In this document: one piece after another, positions 36,303 through 44,110 of the stretch
Position numbering within the stretch: position 1 is the first letter of the stretch
How the letters are laid out: each line of letters begins with the position of its first letter
Assembly: GCF_030413595.1 (NCBI RefSeq)
Contig: NZ_CP129238.1
Location: forward strand, 2,356,001-2,420,000
DNA length: 64,000 nt
Source of the DNA: Planococcus liqunii
GTDB taxonomy: Bacteria > Bacillota > Bacilli > Bacillales_A > Planococcaceae
Direction: 5' to 3'
Notes under the pieces: model-generated
Database searches by the model: none
The model's input: only the letters and a program-made list of their open reading frames with translations
Told to the model about the DNA's origin: nothing
Translations under genes and position numbers: made by a program

Positions 36303-37205
36303 ATGAAGAAAGTGAATTTAGGCAATAGCAGCATCGAAGTAAGTGAAATCGGTTTCGGCTGCATGTCGCTGCCGCTTGACCAGCGAGAGGCGAGCGCTAT
36401 CATTGATGCAGCCGTTTCTTCCGGCATCCATTATTTTGATACAGCCGATTTGTACAATAAAGGCAAAAACGAAGAATTGGTCGGCGAACTTCTCAAAAAA
36501 CACCGAAGCGGCATCGTCATTGCAACAAAAGTCGGCAACCAATGGAGTACAGATTCCGATGAAGTGAAATGGAATGCAACGAAAGCGTATATTACGGAAC
36601 AAGTGCACAAGAGCCTGAAGCGTCTGCAGACCGATTACATTGACTTATATCAATTGCACGGTGGGATGATCAGCGACAATACCGAGGAAACGATTGACGC
36701 ATTCGAGTCGCTCCAAAAAGAAGGGTTGATCCGTGCCTATGGCATTTCGTCCATCCGGCCGAATGTCATCCGCCGTTTCTTAAAAGACAGCGATATTGTG
36801 TCGATCATGATGCAGTATAGCCTGCTTGACCGCCGCCCAGAAGAATACTTGAACGAAATCCATGCTGCCGGCCGTTCTGTTGTCACCCGCGGCAGCTTGG
36901 CAAAAGGCTTATTGACCACTGAAGGGATGGAGCGCGCCAATAAAACAGGCAGCTACATGGCTTACGGTGAAGGAGAGCTGGCAAATACGGTGCAGCAGCT
37001 GATGGACATCCATCCGAACCTTCACGCCTTGTCGCTTCACTCTGTGCTGCAGCATCCTGCCGTCGCTTCTGTTGTAGCCGGTGCAAGTTCGCCTTCTCAA
37101 ATCCAGGATACGCTGAAAGCCTATGAAACGGCTGTGTCGGCTGAACAAATCGAACAAGCCCGCAGCTTGACCAAACTAGACCGGTACCAGGAGCATCGCG
37201 AATAA
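36303..37205 (+). CDS. yqkF: Aldo/keto reductase (YqkF-like)
   Basis: 300-residue NADPH-dependent TIM-barrel oxidoreductase, close to YqkF. Catalytic tetrad visible: Asp and Tyr in YFDTADLYNKG, Lys in IATKVGNQW, His in DLYQLHGG. The ATG at 36303 is preferred over the one three bases earlier because it is better spaced from GAGGTGG. Physiological substrate unknown. Confidence 0.92.
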   Translation: MKKVNLGNSSIEVSEIGFGCMSLPLDQREASAIIDAAVSSGIHYFDTADLYNKGKNEELVGELLKKHRSGIVIATKVGNQWSTDSDEVKWNATKAYITEQVHKSLKRLQTDYIDLYQLHGGMISDNTEETIDAFESLQKEGLIRAYGISSIRPNVIRRFLKDSDIVSIMMQYSLLDRRPEEYLNEIHAAGRSVVTRGSLAKGLLTTEGMERANKTGSYMAYGEGELANTVQQLMDIHPNLHALSLHSVLQHPAVASVVAGASSPSQIQDTLKAYETAVSAEQIEQARSLTKLDRYQEHRE

Positions 37206-37211
37206 ACACAG

Positions 37212-37245
37212 AACAGGCCGCCAGCATTCCCGCTGTCGACCTGTT
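37212..37245 (+). terminator. Terminator between yqkF and the methyltransferase gene
   Basis: AACAGG...CAGC/GCTG...CCTGTT imperfect stem followed by TTTATGTT on the plus strand; both genes converge on it. Confidence 0.65.
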
Positions 37246-37252
37246 TTATGTT

Positions 37253-37864
37253 CTATAGCGACTGCGTGTTCTGTTTATCATTTACACAGTCGATTGCTAG
37301 TAAAAATCCTTTGTAATGAGAATCGATTTTTGTTACTGACAGCTCTGAATTTCTGATCAACGCGAGCGTGTCACGATTTAAATGGCAGCCGGCAAATGCT
37401 TTTTTCCAAAGCGGGGTCATTAAATCCTGTGCTTTCCCCATTACCTCCTGCGGCATCCGCACATGTTCTAGAAAAAGGATGCTAGCGCCAGGCTTTGCCA
37501 CGCGCTGAATTTCCTGAAGCGCTTGGTGGGGATCCGGGATGGTGCAGAAAACCAGGGTTGCCACAACTGTATCAAAGACATTTTCATCAAAGGGCAGTTG
37601 CTCTGCTTTTGCAGTATGAACTTCAATGGGAATCCTTGCCTTCTCTATCTTCGGAGTCGATTGTTTGCTCATCTGCAGATCGGGTTCAATAGCGTCTACT
37701 CTCAAGGCATTTCGATAAAACGGAAAATTTGCCCCTGTCCCAGATCCAATTTCCAGCACATGGCCAACAGCTTTTTCGGTAAGCTCCGACCTTAGCTGGC
37801 TGATTTTCAGTTTTTCCAACGGCTGCATCGTTTTGTCATACACTTTGCTGAACTGGTCTGCCAT
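37253..37864 (-). CDS. Class I SAM-dependent methyltransferase
   Basis: 203-residue protein with motif I VLEIGSGTGANF, acidic motif AIEPD, and motif IV/V DTVVATLVFCTIPD plus LFLEHVRMP; the pattern resembles METTL7/UbiE-like methyltransferases. Start ATG at 37862-37864 with AAAGGAG upstream. Substrate unknown. A convergent end with yqkF marks the point where B. subtilis-like gene order stops. Confidence 0.85.
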   Translation of the reverse strand: MADQFSKVYDKTMQPLEKLKISQLRSELTEKAVGHVLEIGSGTGANFPFYRNALRVDAIEPDLQMSKQSTPKIEKARIPIEVHTAKAEQLPFDENVFDTVVATLVFCTIPDPHQALQEIQRVAKPGASILFLEHVRMPQEVMGKAQDLMTPLWKKAFAGCHLNRDTLALIRNSELSVTKIDSHYKGFLLAIDCVNDKQNTQSL

Positions 37865-37998
37865 TTTACTGCGCTCCTTTTCCCTTGCTGCCTTGCGTTC
37901 TTTTGGAACAATTAAAGACGTGCTATCCTCTGGCATCCCTTGTCCTTTATAATAGAACAAACTAAACCATTCCCTTGGTTTACAGGAGGCCGTCCGAC

Positions 37999-38547
37999 GT
38001 GGACATCAATGACATCTCATTTGAATTTATAACGGTATTGCTGCTTAACTTGGCCGCCGGTGCGCTTGGGTTTGTCCCCAGCTTCTTGTTGACCGGCATG
38101 AACATCAACGGTTTCGGTGTGGTGGCGGGAACTGTGCTGTCGCTCACCGGCGAAATTTTTGGGGCCGTCCTCGGTTTTTACCTATACCGGTTCGGCTTTT
38201 CAAAAGTGCAGCCATCCTGGAAACAGTCCCGCTTCTGGAATTACATGCACAAGCAGCCGGCAGCAACCGTATTTTGGGGCATCCTGCTATTTCGGCTGCT
38301 CCCGTTTATCCCTTCCGGCCTCGTCACTGCAGGTGCGGCTTTGACACCGATCAACGGGCTGCTGTTTTTCATTGCCAGCAGCCTTGGGAAAATTCCGGCT
38401 GTCTTACTTGAAGCAGCCATTGTCTACGGTATTATCGAAACGGTGCCAGCTGTTGTCCAGTACGCCGTAGGAATTGCCGTCTGCCTAACAGCATTGTTTG
38501 TTTGGCTGCGTAAGCGCAAGGCGACTGGAAACGGTTTAAGGCAGTGA
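37999..38547 (+). CDS. VTT/DedA-type membrane protein (TVP38/TMEM64 family)
   Basis: 182 residues with four to five hydrophobic helices and the SNARE-associated (VTT) motif: FVPSFLLTGMNINGFG, then GEIFGAVLGFYLYRFG and RLLPFIPSGLVTAGAAL. Starts at GTG 37999 after ACAGGAGG. Family members act in lipid scrambling or envelope homeostasis. The last 12 bases overlap the convergent trxB. Confidence 0.8.
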   Translation: MDINDISFEFITVLLLNLAAGALGFVPSFLLTGMNINGFGVVAGTVLSLTGEIFGAVLGFYLYRFGFSKVQPSWKQSRFWNYMHKQPAATVFWGILLFRLLPFIPSGLVTAGAALTPINGLLFFIASSLGKIPAVLLEAAIVYGIIETVPAVVQYAVGIAVCLTALFVWLRKRKATGNGLRQ

Positions 38548-39486
38548 TTGGCTCCAGTCGACGATTTCCTGCCCTTCCAAAAACCGTTCCGCATCGAGCG
38601 CCGCCATACAGCCTGTTCCGGCGGCGGTGACGGCTTGCCGATATTTGCTGTCCTGGACATCTCCGCATGCGAGCACACCGGGAATATTCGTTTCAGTTGT
38701 CCCGGGATTCACTTTGATGTAGCCAATTGCATCTGTCTCGATTTGCCCGTTCAAAAAGCTTGAATTCGGCAAATGGCCGATTGCTATAAAGATGCCGTCT
38801 GCCTCGATAACTTCTTCTTCCGCAGTTTCGTTGTTCCGCACCTTCAACCCCGCCACTTTATCGTCTTTTGTGACGACCCGCAGCGGTATCCGGTCAAGCG
38901 CCCAAGTGATTTTGAGATTTTGCCGTGCCCGTTCCTGCATGATTTTGGATGCCCTTAATTCATTCCGCCGGTGGACAACCACCACTTCGGAAGCGAACCG
39001 CGTAAGGAAGCTCGCTTCTTCCATCGCAGAGTCCCCTCCGCCGACAACAATGATTTTCTTGTTGCGGAAAAAAAAGCCGTCGCATGTGGCGCACGTACTG
39101 ACTCCTTTTCCCAAGTTTTCCGATTCCCCAGGAATATCGAGCATTTTTGCGCTGGCTCCCGTAGAAATAATCACGGCTTCTGCTGTCAGTTCGTCGCCTT
39201 TTTGCAGCGTGATTTTAAATGGCCTTTTCCGTAAATCGATTCCTGTGACCCAGCCGCGCCTGAATTGCGCCCCAAACCGTTCAGCCTGCTTTCGCATATT
39301 ATCCATCAATTCGGGACCGAGTATGCCGTCTGTATAACCAGGATAATTTTCCACTTCGGTTGTCAAGATCAATTGACCACCCGGTTCCGCGCCTTCAATG
39401 ACCAAGGGGTTCATATTGGCTCTCGCCAAATAAATGGCTGCTGTCAATCCTGCCGGCCCTGTCCCCAAAATAACCACTTTTTCCAT
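38536..39486 (-). CDS. trxB: Thioredoxin reductase
   Basis: 316-residue low-molecular-weight thioredoxin reductase: FAD motif LGTGPAGLTAAIY, redox pair CATC in VSTCATCDGFF, NADPH motif VGGGDSAMEEA, and C-terminal FAD site GVLACGDVQD. ATG at 39484-39486 follows AGGAGG. It stands outside the usual Bacillus trxB neighbourhood, so may be a second copy. Divergent from the TGA-containing thioredoxin-like gene, a natural substrate. Confidence 0.93.
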   Translation of the reverse strand: MEKVVILGTGPAGLTAAIYLARANMNPLVIEGAEPGGQLILTTEVENYPGYTDGILGPELMDNMRKQAERFGAQFRRGWVTGIDLRKRPFKITLQKGDELTAEAVIISTGASAKMLDIPGESENLGKGVSTCATCDGFFFRNKKIIVVGGGDSAMEEASFLTRFASEVVVVHRRNELRASKIMQERARQNLKITWALDRIPLRVVTKDDKVAGLKVRNNETAEEEVIEADGIFIAIGHLPNSSFLNGQIETDAIGYIKVNPGTTETNIPGVLACGDVQDSKYRQAVTAAGTGCMAALDAERFLEGQEIVDWSQSLP

Positions 39487-39650
39487 TTGCCGCACCTCCT
39501 GTATTCGTGGAGCTGGAATTGGCTTCTTTGCTCGGCTGAAGCCTATTGTTTAGTAAATTCCCGTTCCGCCGGCCAATAAACTGTTCAGCTGCTTAGTTTG
39601 GAGTGATACGGGGAAAACATTTAAGAACCCATTACTGGAGGTGCATCAAT

Positions 39651-39989
39651 ATGAAAGAACTCGCTTCTTTACAAGAAACCGAAAGCTTCACCGGTCGGCC
39701 GGGGTTGAACTTTCTCTATGTCCTCACTCCGTCATGAAGCGTCTGCCATGCGTTGCTTCCTCAGGTTGAGGAGGCCTTAACTGAATTCCCGCAGATTCAA
39801 GCGAGGCAAGCGGATGCATCGCGCATTCCGGAACTCGCCGGAATGCTCTCCATTTTTACGGCTCCGGTTTTGATCCTTTTTGCAGACGGAAAAGAAATGC
39901 AGCGGGATGCGCGCTTTGTCCATATGGAAGAATTTAAAGAGCGAGTCGGTAAAATGTACAAAGGGTATTACGATGAACCAGATAACTAA
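39651..39989 (+). CDS. Probable selenoprotein: thioredoxin-like protein with UxxC motif (in-frame TGA)
   Basis: ATG at 39651 with a strong GGAGGTG site starts a frame that meets one TGA at 39735-39737 and then continues to TAA at 39987. Read through, it is 112 residues: LNFLYVLTPS-U29-SVC32-HALLPQVEEAL, with the thioredoxin cis-proline in IFTAPVLILF. The TGA thus replaces the first Cys of CxxC; related thioredoxin-like proteins have CSVC there (recollection). Both halves are intact, and a 9-bp hairpin follows at the SECIS distance. The alternatives are a nonsense mutation or a sequencing error. A restart at TTG 39753 would give a protein without the redox site. Confidence 0.75.
39755..39775 (+). 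promoter_or_regulatory. Candidate bacterial SECIS hairpin
   Basis: GCTTCCTCA / TGAGGAGGC forms a 9-bp stem (one G-T pair) with loop GGT. The first loop G is the 27th base after the TGA, inside the 16-37 range known for bSECIS elements, which need a G near the start of the apical loop. Confidence 0.6.
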
Positions 39990-39998
39990 GATTCACCT

Positions 39999-40029
39999 GC
40001 AGCCGAGCCTTCCTTAAAGGTTCGGCTGC
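39999..40029 (+). terminator. Hairpin after the thioredoxin-like gene
   Basis: A 13-bp stem GCAGCCGAGCCTT with one wobble and a 5-base loop, 9 bases after the stop. No T-run follows, so it may act as a Rho-independent terminator only weakly. Confidence 0.5.
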
Positions 40030-40145
40030 TGCCATTCGGAACGGGATCATCCCCAATTTTATTTCTTTAGGCATAAAAAAGCTATTTCCTTAGCAGGTAA
40101 AAAAGACTATAATAAAGAAAATTTACCTATTCAAGGAGAAATACG

Positions 40146-40487
40146 ATGAAGACTTCTACTCCCTGCCCCCATTGCCACAAGCCATTGACTGTTGAACATT
40201 TCGAAGACTTTTCTTCTCCTTATACGATGAAATGCCCGCATTGCAGCACAAAGCTTAAGGAAACCAAAGTCACGCCTTTTTTGCTTTTGCTCGGTGCTGT
40301 AGCCGTTCCATTGCTCATCTTTTTGGGCATCACCGTCAAAACTTTTTTGACCGGCATCATTCCGTTGGTGGAAAAAGTGCCGACCGCTTTGGTTTTTCTG
40401 GCATTTTGCTATCCGCTCTACGCCTTATATGAAAAATTCAACGCCGTTGTGATGTTCAACAAGGGCAATTTGCATTCCAAAAAATAA
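40146..40487 (+). CDS. Zinc-ribbon membrane protein, unknown function
   Basis: 113 residues: an N-terminal zinc ribbon with two CPHC pairs (CPHCHKP about 7, CPHCSTK about 31), then two hydrophobic helices (about 46-67 and 78-98) and a basic tail. AAGGAG precedes the ATG and a plus-strand TATAAT lies near 40109. Not recognised as any named family. Confidence 0.75.
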   Translation: MKTSTPCPHCHKPLTVEHFEDFSSPYTMKCPHCSTKLKETKVTPFLLLLGAVAVPLLIFLGITVKTFLTGIIPLVEKVPTALVFLAFCYPLYALYEKFNAVVMFNKGNLHSKK

Positions 40488-40552
40488 TCGATTTAAAAGC
40501 TGGGAATTTCCCGGTCGCTCCAAAAGAAAATGCTCAGGAAAAGGAGATTTCA

Positions 40553-41767
40553 ATGATTAAAGTATCGGGAACACAGACAGAAGCGTTGATTTATTCAAAT
40601 TCACCTCAGCCAACTGCAATTGAACAGATTGAAGAGCTATGCAACCAGGCATTTTTGAAGGATGCCAAAATCCGCATCATGCCGGATTACCACGCCGGAA
40701 AAGGCTGCGTTATCGGAACCACGATTGAATTAACCGATAAAGTCGTCGCCAATCTGGTAGGGGTCGATGTCGGCTGCGGCGTAAAAGTAGTCCAGCTGGA
40801 CGACCGCTCGATCGATTTCAATCAATTGGACCAGATTATCCGCCAGTTTGTGCCAAGCGGCATTGAGCTGCATTCGGAAGAAACCGTGGGATCGGTTAAG
40901 GAAGAATTTCCAGAATCCGCTGATTTTAAAGCCGGGCACATTCTTAACAACGACCGAAGCCGCTTTAGCCTCGGCACCTTAGGCGGGGGCAATCATTTTA
41001 TCGAAGTGTCACGGGATGAAGACGGGCGACATTATTTGCTGATTCATACCGGCAGCCGCTATGTCGGGGCAAAGATTGCGCAGCATTATCAAAAATTGGC
41101 GTTTGATTCATTGAACCGCAGCGGCATTTCAGACATCATTGCCCAATTGAAGATGGAAAACCGGCATTCGGAAATCCAGTCCGCCATTAAACGCTTTGGG
41201 GAAGAACACCCGCCGATTCCAAAAGACTTGGCTTATTTAGAAGGCCAAGCTTTCCATGATTATATTCATGATATGAAACTGGCACAGCAATATGCACTCG
41301 CCAACCGAAACCAAATTGCAGAAACGATCCTTTCCCGGATGAACTTGACCCAAGCCGGTTCATTTGATTCAATCCATAACTATATCGACACCGAAAACAT
41401 GATATTGCGAAAAGGCGCCACTTCTGCGCAAAAAGGCGAACAACTTGTCATTCCGATCAATATGCGCGACGGTTCCATCCTCGCGACCGGCAAAGGCAAT
41501 AGCGATTGGAACTATTCAGCCCCGCACGGCGCTGGACGGGTGATGAGCCGGACACAAGCTTCCAATACGCTGAACCTGGAAGATTTCACTGCTACCATGA
41601 AAGACGTCTGGACCAGTTCCGTGTCCCTTGAAACACTCGACGAAGCGCCTATGGCCTACAAACCGCTTGAAGAAATCATGGGCCAGATCGGGGAGACTGT
41701 TGAAGTATCAAAAATCATCAAACCCGTCTATAATTTCAAAGCAAGCGATAAGTTTGTCCGAAGATAA
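40553..41767 (+). CDS. rtcB: RtcB-family RNA ligase
   Basis: 404-residue GTP- and Mn-dependent ligase joining 2',3'-cyclic phosphate or 3'-phosphate ends to 5'-OH RNA. Metal motifs VDVGCGVKV, GTLGGGNHFIE and HTGSR are present, as is the guanylylated His in APHGAGRVMSR. No archease gene is adjacent. It belongs to the shorter bacterial RtcB group. AAGGAG upstream. Confidence 0.9.
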   Translation: MIKVSGTQTEALIYSNSPQPTAIEQIEELCNQAFLKDAKIRIMPDYHAGKGCVIGTTIELTDKVVANLVGVDVGCGVKVVQLDDRSIDFNQLDQIIRQFVPSGIELHSEETVGSVKEEFPESADFKAGHILNNDRSRFSLGTLGGGNHFIEVSRDEDGRHYLLIHTGSRYVGAKIAQHYQKLAFDSLNRSGISDIIAQLKMENRHSEIQSAIKRFGEEHPPIPKDLAYLEGQAFHDYIHDMKLAQQYALANRNQIAETILSRMNLTQAGSFDSIHNYIDTENMILRKGATSAQKGEQLVIPINMRDGSILATGKGNSDWNYSAPHGAGRVMSRTQASNTLNLEDFTATMKDVWTSSVSLETLDEAPMAYKPLEEIMGQIGETVEVSKIIKPVYNFKASDKFVRR

Positions 41768-41773
41768 AAGCAA

Positions 41774-41812
41774 AAAACAGGAAAAGGCAGCAATTGCGCC
41801 TTTTCCTGTTTT
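41774..41812. terminator. Bidirectional terminator between rtcB and guaC
   Basis: 15-bp stem AAAACAGGAAAAGGC / GCCTTTTCCTGTTTT, loop AGCAATTGC, ending in T-runs on both strands; serves the convergent genes. Confidence 0.85.
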
Positions 41813-41823
41813 TGTCTACTGCC

Positions 41824-42807
41824 TTAATAAACTTTGTCGCCGTTGAAAATCGAGTTTTTCACGATTACATAATCCACTGTGCGGATTGCCGACAATTTGT
41901 CGCCACCGGCATAAGAGATCGAAGATTGAAGATCCTGTTCCATTTCAACCAAAGTATCTTTCAATGGACCACGGTACTCGACAAACATTTTTTTGCCTTC
42001 AACGTTTTTCTTTTCACCTTTTTGGAATTCAGAAGCCGACCCAAAATACTCTTTGTACAGCTTGCCGTCCTTCTCCACCGTTTGCCCCGGCGATTCTTCA
42101 TGCCCTGCAAAAAGAGAACCGATCATAACCATCGAAGCGCCAAAACGCACCGATTTTGCAATATCGCCGTGTGTACGGATTCCGCCGTCGGCAATAATCG
42201 GCTTGGTTGCTGCTTTTGCACACCAGCGAAGAGCCGCCAGTTGCCAGCCGCCGGTACCAAAGCCAGTCTTGATTTTGGTAATGCAGACTTTCCCTGGCCC
42301 AATGCCTACTTTCGTCGCATCAGCGCCTGCATGTTCCAATTCTCTTACCGCTTCCGGCGTCCCCACATTCCCAGCAATGACAAAGCTGCCAGGCAGGTGC
42401 TTTTTGATGAACCCGATCATTTTGATAACGCCGTTGGAATGGCCGTGCGCTACATCAATTGTAATGTATTCCGGTGTAACGCCCGCATCCACCAATTGCT
42501 GGACAAATGTATATTCTTCTTCTTTGACGCCCACGCTGATTGATGCGTATAGTCCGCGCGCCTGCATATCCTTCGCAAATTCCAAGCGTTTTTCCGGCTC
42601 AAAACGGTGCATAATATAGAAATAATTATTTTCTGCTAAATATAACGCTATTGTTTCATCCACAATCGTCTGCATATTGGCAGGCACTATCGGCAACTTA
42701 AACGTGCGCCCTCCGAATTCAACCGATGTATCACATTCCGACCGGCTGTCCACCACTGCTTTTGCAGGAACCAATTGAATATCTTCGTAATCAAACACAT
42801 TATCCAT
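41824..42807 (-). CDS. guaC: GMP reductase
   Basis: NADPH-dependent conversion of GMP to IMP. 327 residues of the IMPDH/GMPR barrel: the catalytic Cys in [26 protein letters not shown], and [12 protein letters not shown]. No CBS domains, which separates it from IMP dehydrogenase. Start ATG at 42805-42807 follows GGGAGTG. An upstream stretch GACGAACAATTAT (about 42850-42862) resembles half a PurR box, only suggestively. Confidence 0.94.
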   Translation of the reverse strand: MDNVFDYEDIQLVPAKAVVDSRSECDTSVEFGGRTFKLPIVPANMQTIVDETIALYLAENNYFYIMHRFEPEKRLEFAKDMQARGLYASISVGVKEEEYTFVQQLVDAGVTPEYITIDVAHGHSNGVIKMIGFIKKHLPGSFVIAGNVGTPEAVRELEHAGADATKVGIGPGKVCITKIKTGFGTGGWQLAALRWCAKAATKPIIADGGIRTHGDIAKSVRFGASMVMIGSLFAGHEESPGQTVEKDGKLYKEYFGSASEFQKGEKKNVEGKKMFVEYRGPLKDTLVEMEQDLQSSISYAGGDKLSAIRTVDYVIVKNSIFNGDKVY

Positions 42808-42961
42808 CCGAAACACTCCCAAACACGAATATTTTATGTATATAATGCTATAATTGTTCGTCCATAAGATAATGTACTTTATTTTTAGCCAGATGTCAAA
42901 GGAGAATTCCTGGTTTTTTCTTTAAAGCTGCCGGACCACTCCATTTAAACCCGAATAAGAA

Positions 42962-42998
42962 GCTGCCGGGGAAGAAGTTATCCTTCTGCCCCGGCAGC
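42962..42998 (-). terminator. Terminator of the SorC-family regulator gene
   Basis: Stem GCTGCCGGGG...AGAAG/CTTCT...CCCCGGCAGC, 9 bases after the regulator stop; followed on the minus strand by TTCTTATTC. Confidence 0.7.
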
Positions 42999-43006
42999 CT
43001 CTATTT

Positions 43007-43942
43007 TCATGAAATCAAATCCGCGGTCGCATCGTCAATCACCAGAACATCCAAATAGCCGCCTCTTAACGCAGCCCGGATGCTCTCCACTTTATGTGTG
43101 CCTTCCACAATGCCGATGACTTCAGGAATCTTTTTGTATTCGCTGATGTCCAGCCCGATAACCAAATCGTTCAATGGATGCTTGATTTCATTTCCCGCCT
43201 GGTCATAAAATCGCGAGCCGATGTCTCCGACTGCGCCGGCTTGTTTTAAAGACCTTAAATCTTCTTCTTTCAAGTATTCCATCGTCGTCATGGTGGAGCC
43301 TTCGAACGGGTTGCCGATGCCGACAACCGCCATATCGACGTTGCGCCCTTCTTCCAATACCATCGCAATGTCTTCCGATTGAACCAGGCGTTCTTTCAAT
43401 TCAGCAGTTTCGACCATAGCCGGAGCGTAAAGATACGAACAATCCGTATTCATTTTCTGCGCCAGCTGGTATGCGAGCAAATTGGAATGGATGTCGACCA
43501 GCTTTCGTCCCATTCCGCCAACTAACGGAATGACTTTCAACTGCTGATGCTGTTCAAAAGGATATTCCTGCACAAATTTTGCCAATGTGCTTCCCCAGGA
43601 AATGCCCAGTGACTTTTTCCCATTGATGTTTTTGGATATGTAGAAGGAAGCGGCTTTCCCGAGAGAATGCTTGATCATCTCCGGGTCCCGGCCGGCAGCC
43701 GGAACGACAATCGCTTCTTTCAATTGATACTTTTTTTCCAGCCGATGCTCCAATTCAACCGTATGCGCATTTTCATCTTTAATATAAATTTCCACAATGC
43801 CGGTTTCCCGTGCTTTGTTCAGCAATTTGGAAATCACAGGCCGTGATACCCCAATTTTCTTGGCAATTTCGGCTTGTGTCTGCCCTTCAAAATAATACAG
43901 CCTCGACACTTTCACAATTTGTCTGCGTTCTTCCCAATTCAT
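43007..43942 (-). CDS. SorC/DeoR-type sugar-binding transcriptional regulator
   Basis: 311 residues: N-terminal HTH (YYFEGQTQAEIAKKIGVSRPVISKLL, about 18-45) and a SorC C-terminal sugar-phosphate-binding domain (SLGISWGSTL, VIPLVGGMG, VGIGNPF, EVIGIVEG). Family members bind phosphorylated sugars and release or bind operators. Placed last in the dehydrogenase operon, it is the obvious candidate for the palindromes upstream of both the E1-alpha and gutM promoters. A second ATG three bases upstream is possible. Confidence 0.88.
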   Translation of the reverse strand: MNWEERRQIVKVSRLYYFEGQTQAEIAKKIGVSRPVISKLLNKARETGIVEIYIKDENAHTVELEHRLEKKYQLKEAIVVPAAGRDPEMIKHSLGKAASFYISKNINGKKSLGISWGSTLAKFVQEYPFEQHQQLKVIPLVGGMGRKLVDIHSNLLAYQLAQKMNTDCSYLYAPAMVETAELKERLVQSEDIAMVLEEGRNVDMAVVGIGNPFEGSTMTTMEYLKEEDLRSLKQAGAVGDIGSRFYDQAGNEIKHPLNDLVIGLDISEYKKIPEVIGIVEGTHKVESIRAALRGGYLDVLVIDDATADLIS

Positions 43943-44110
43943 CATCGCTGCACCTTCTCATCATAATCAACTAATAGCGAATGAACCTCTCCGGTAAACC
44001 GCTTACATTTCCGAATCAGGGCGTATGGAACATGCCCTGTTTGTCCACTGCTTCCGTTTCGTCCCTTTTTATCCTCTTCTATTATAGGATGCAGAGGCAG
44101 TATTTGGCAA

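Noticed and set aside
39753..39989. A separate short gene starting at TTG 39753
   Set aside because: It has no ribosome site and would lack the redox motif; the upstream half with a strong start is in the same frame, so one gene read through TGA is more likely.
42850..42862. PurR box or purine riboswitch upstream of guaC
   Set aside because: Only one half-site-like match and no aptamer stems; too weak to list as a feature.
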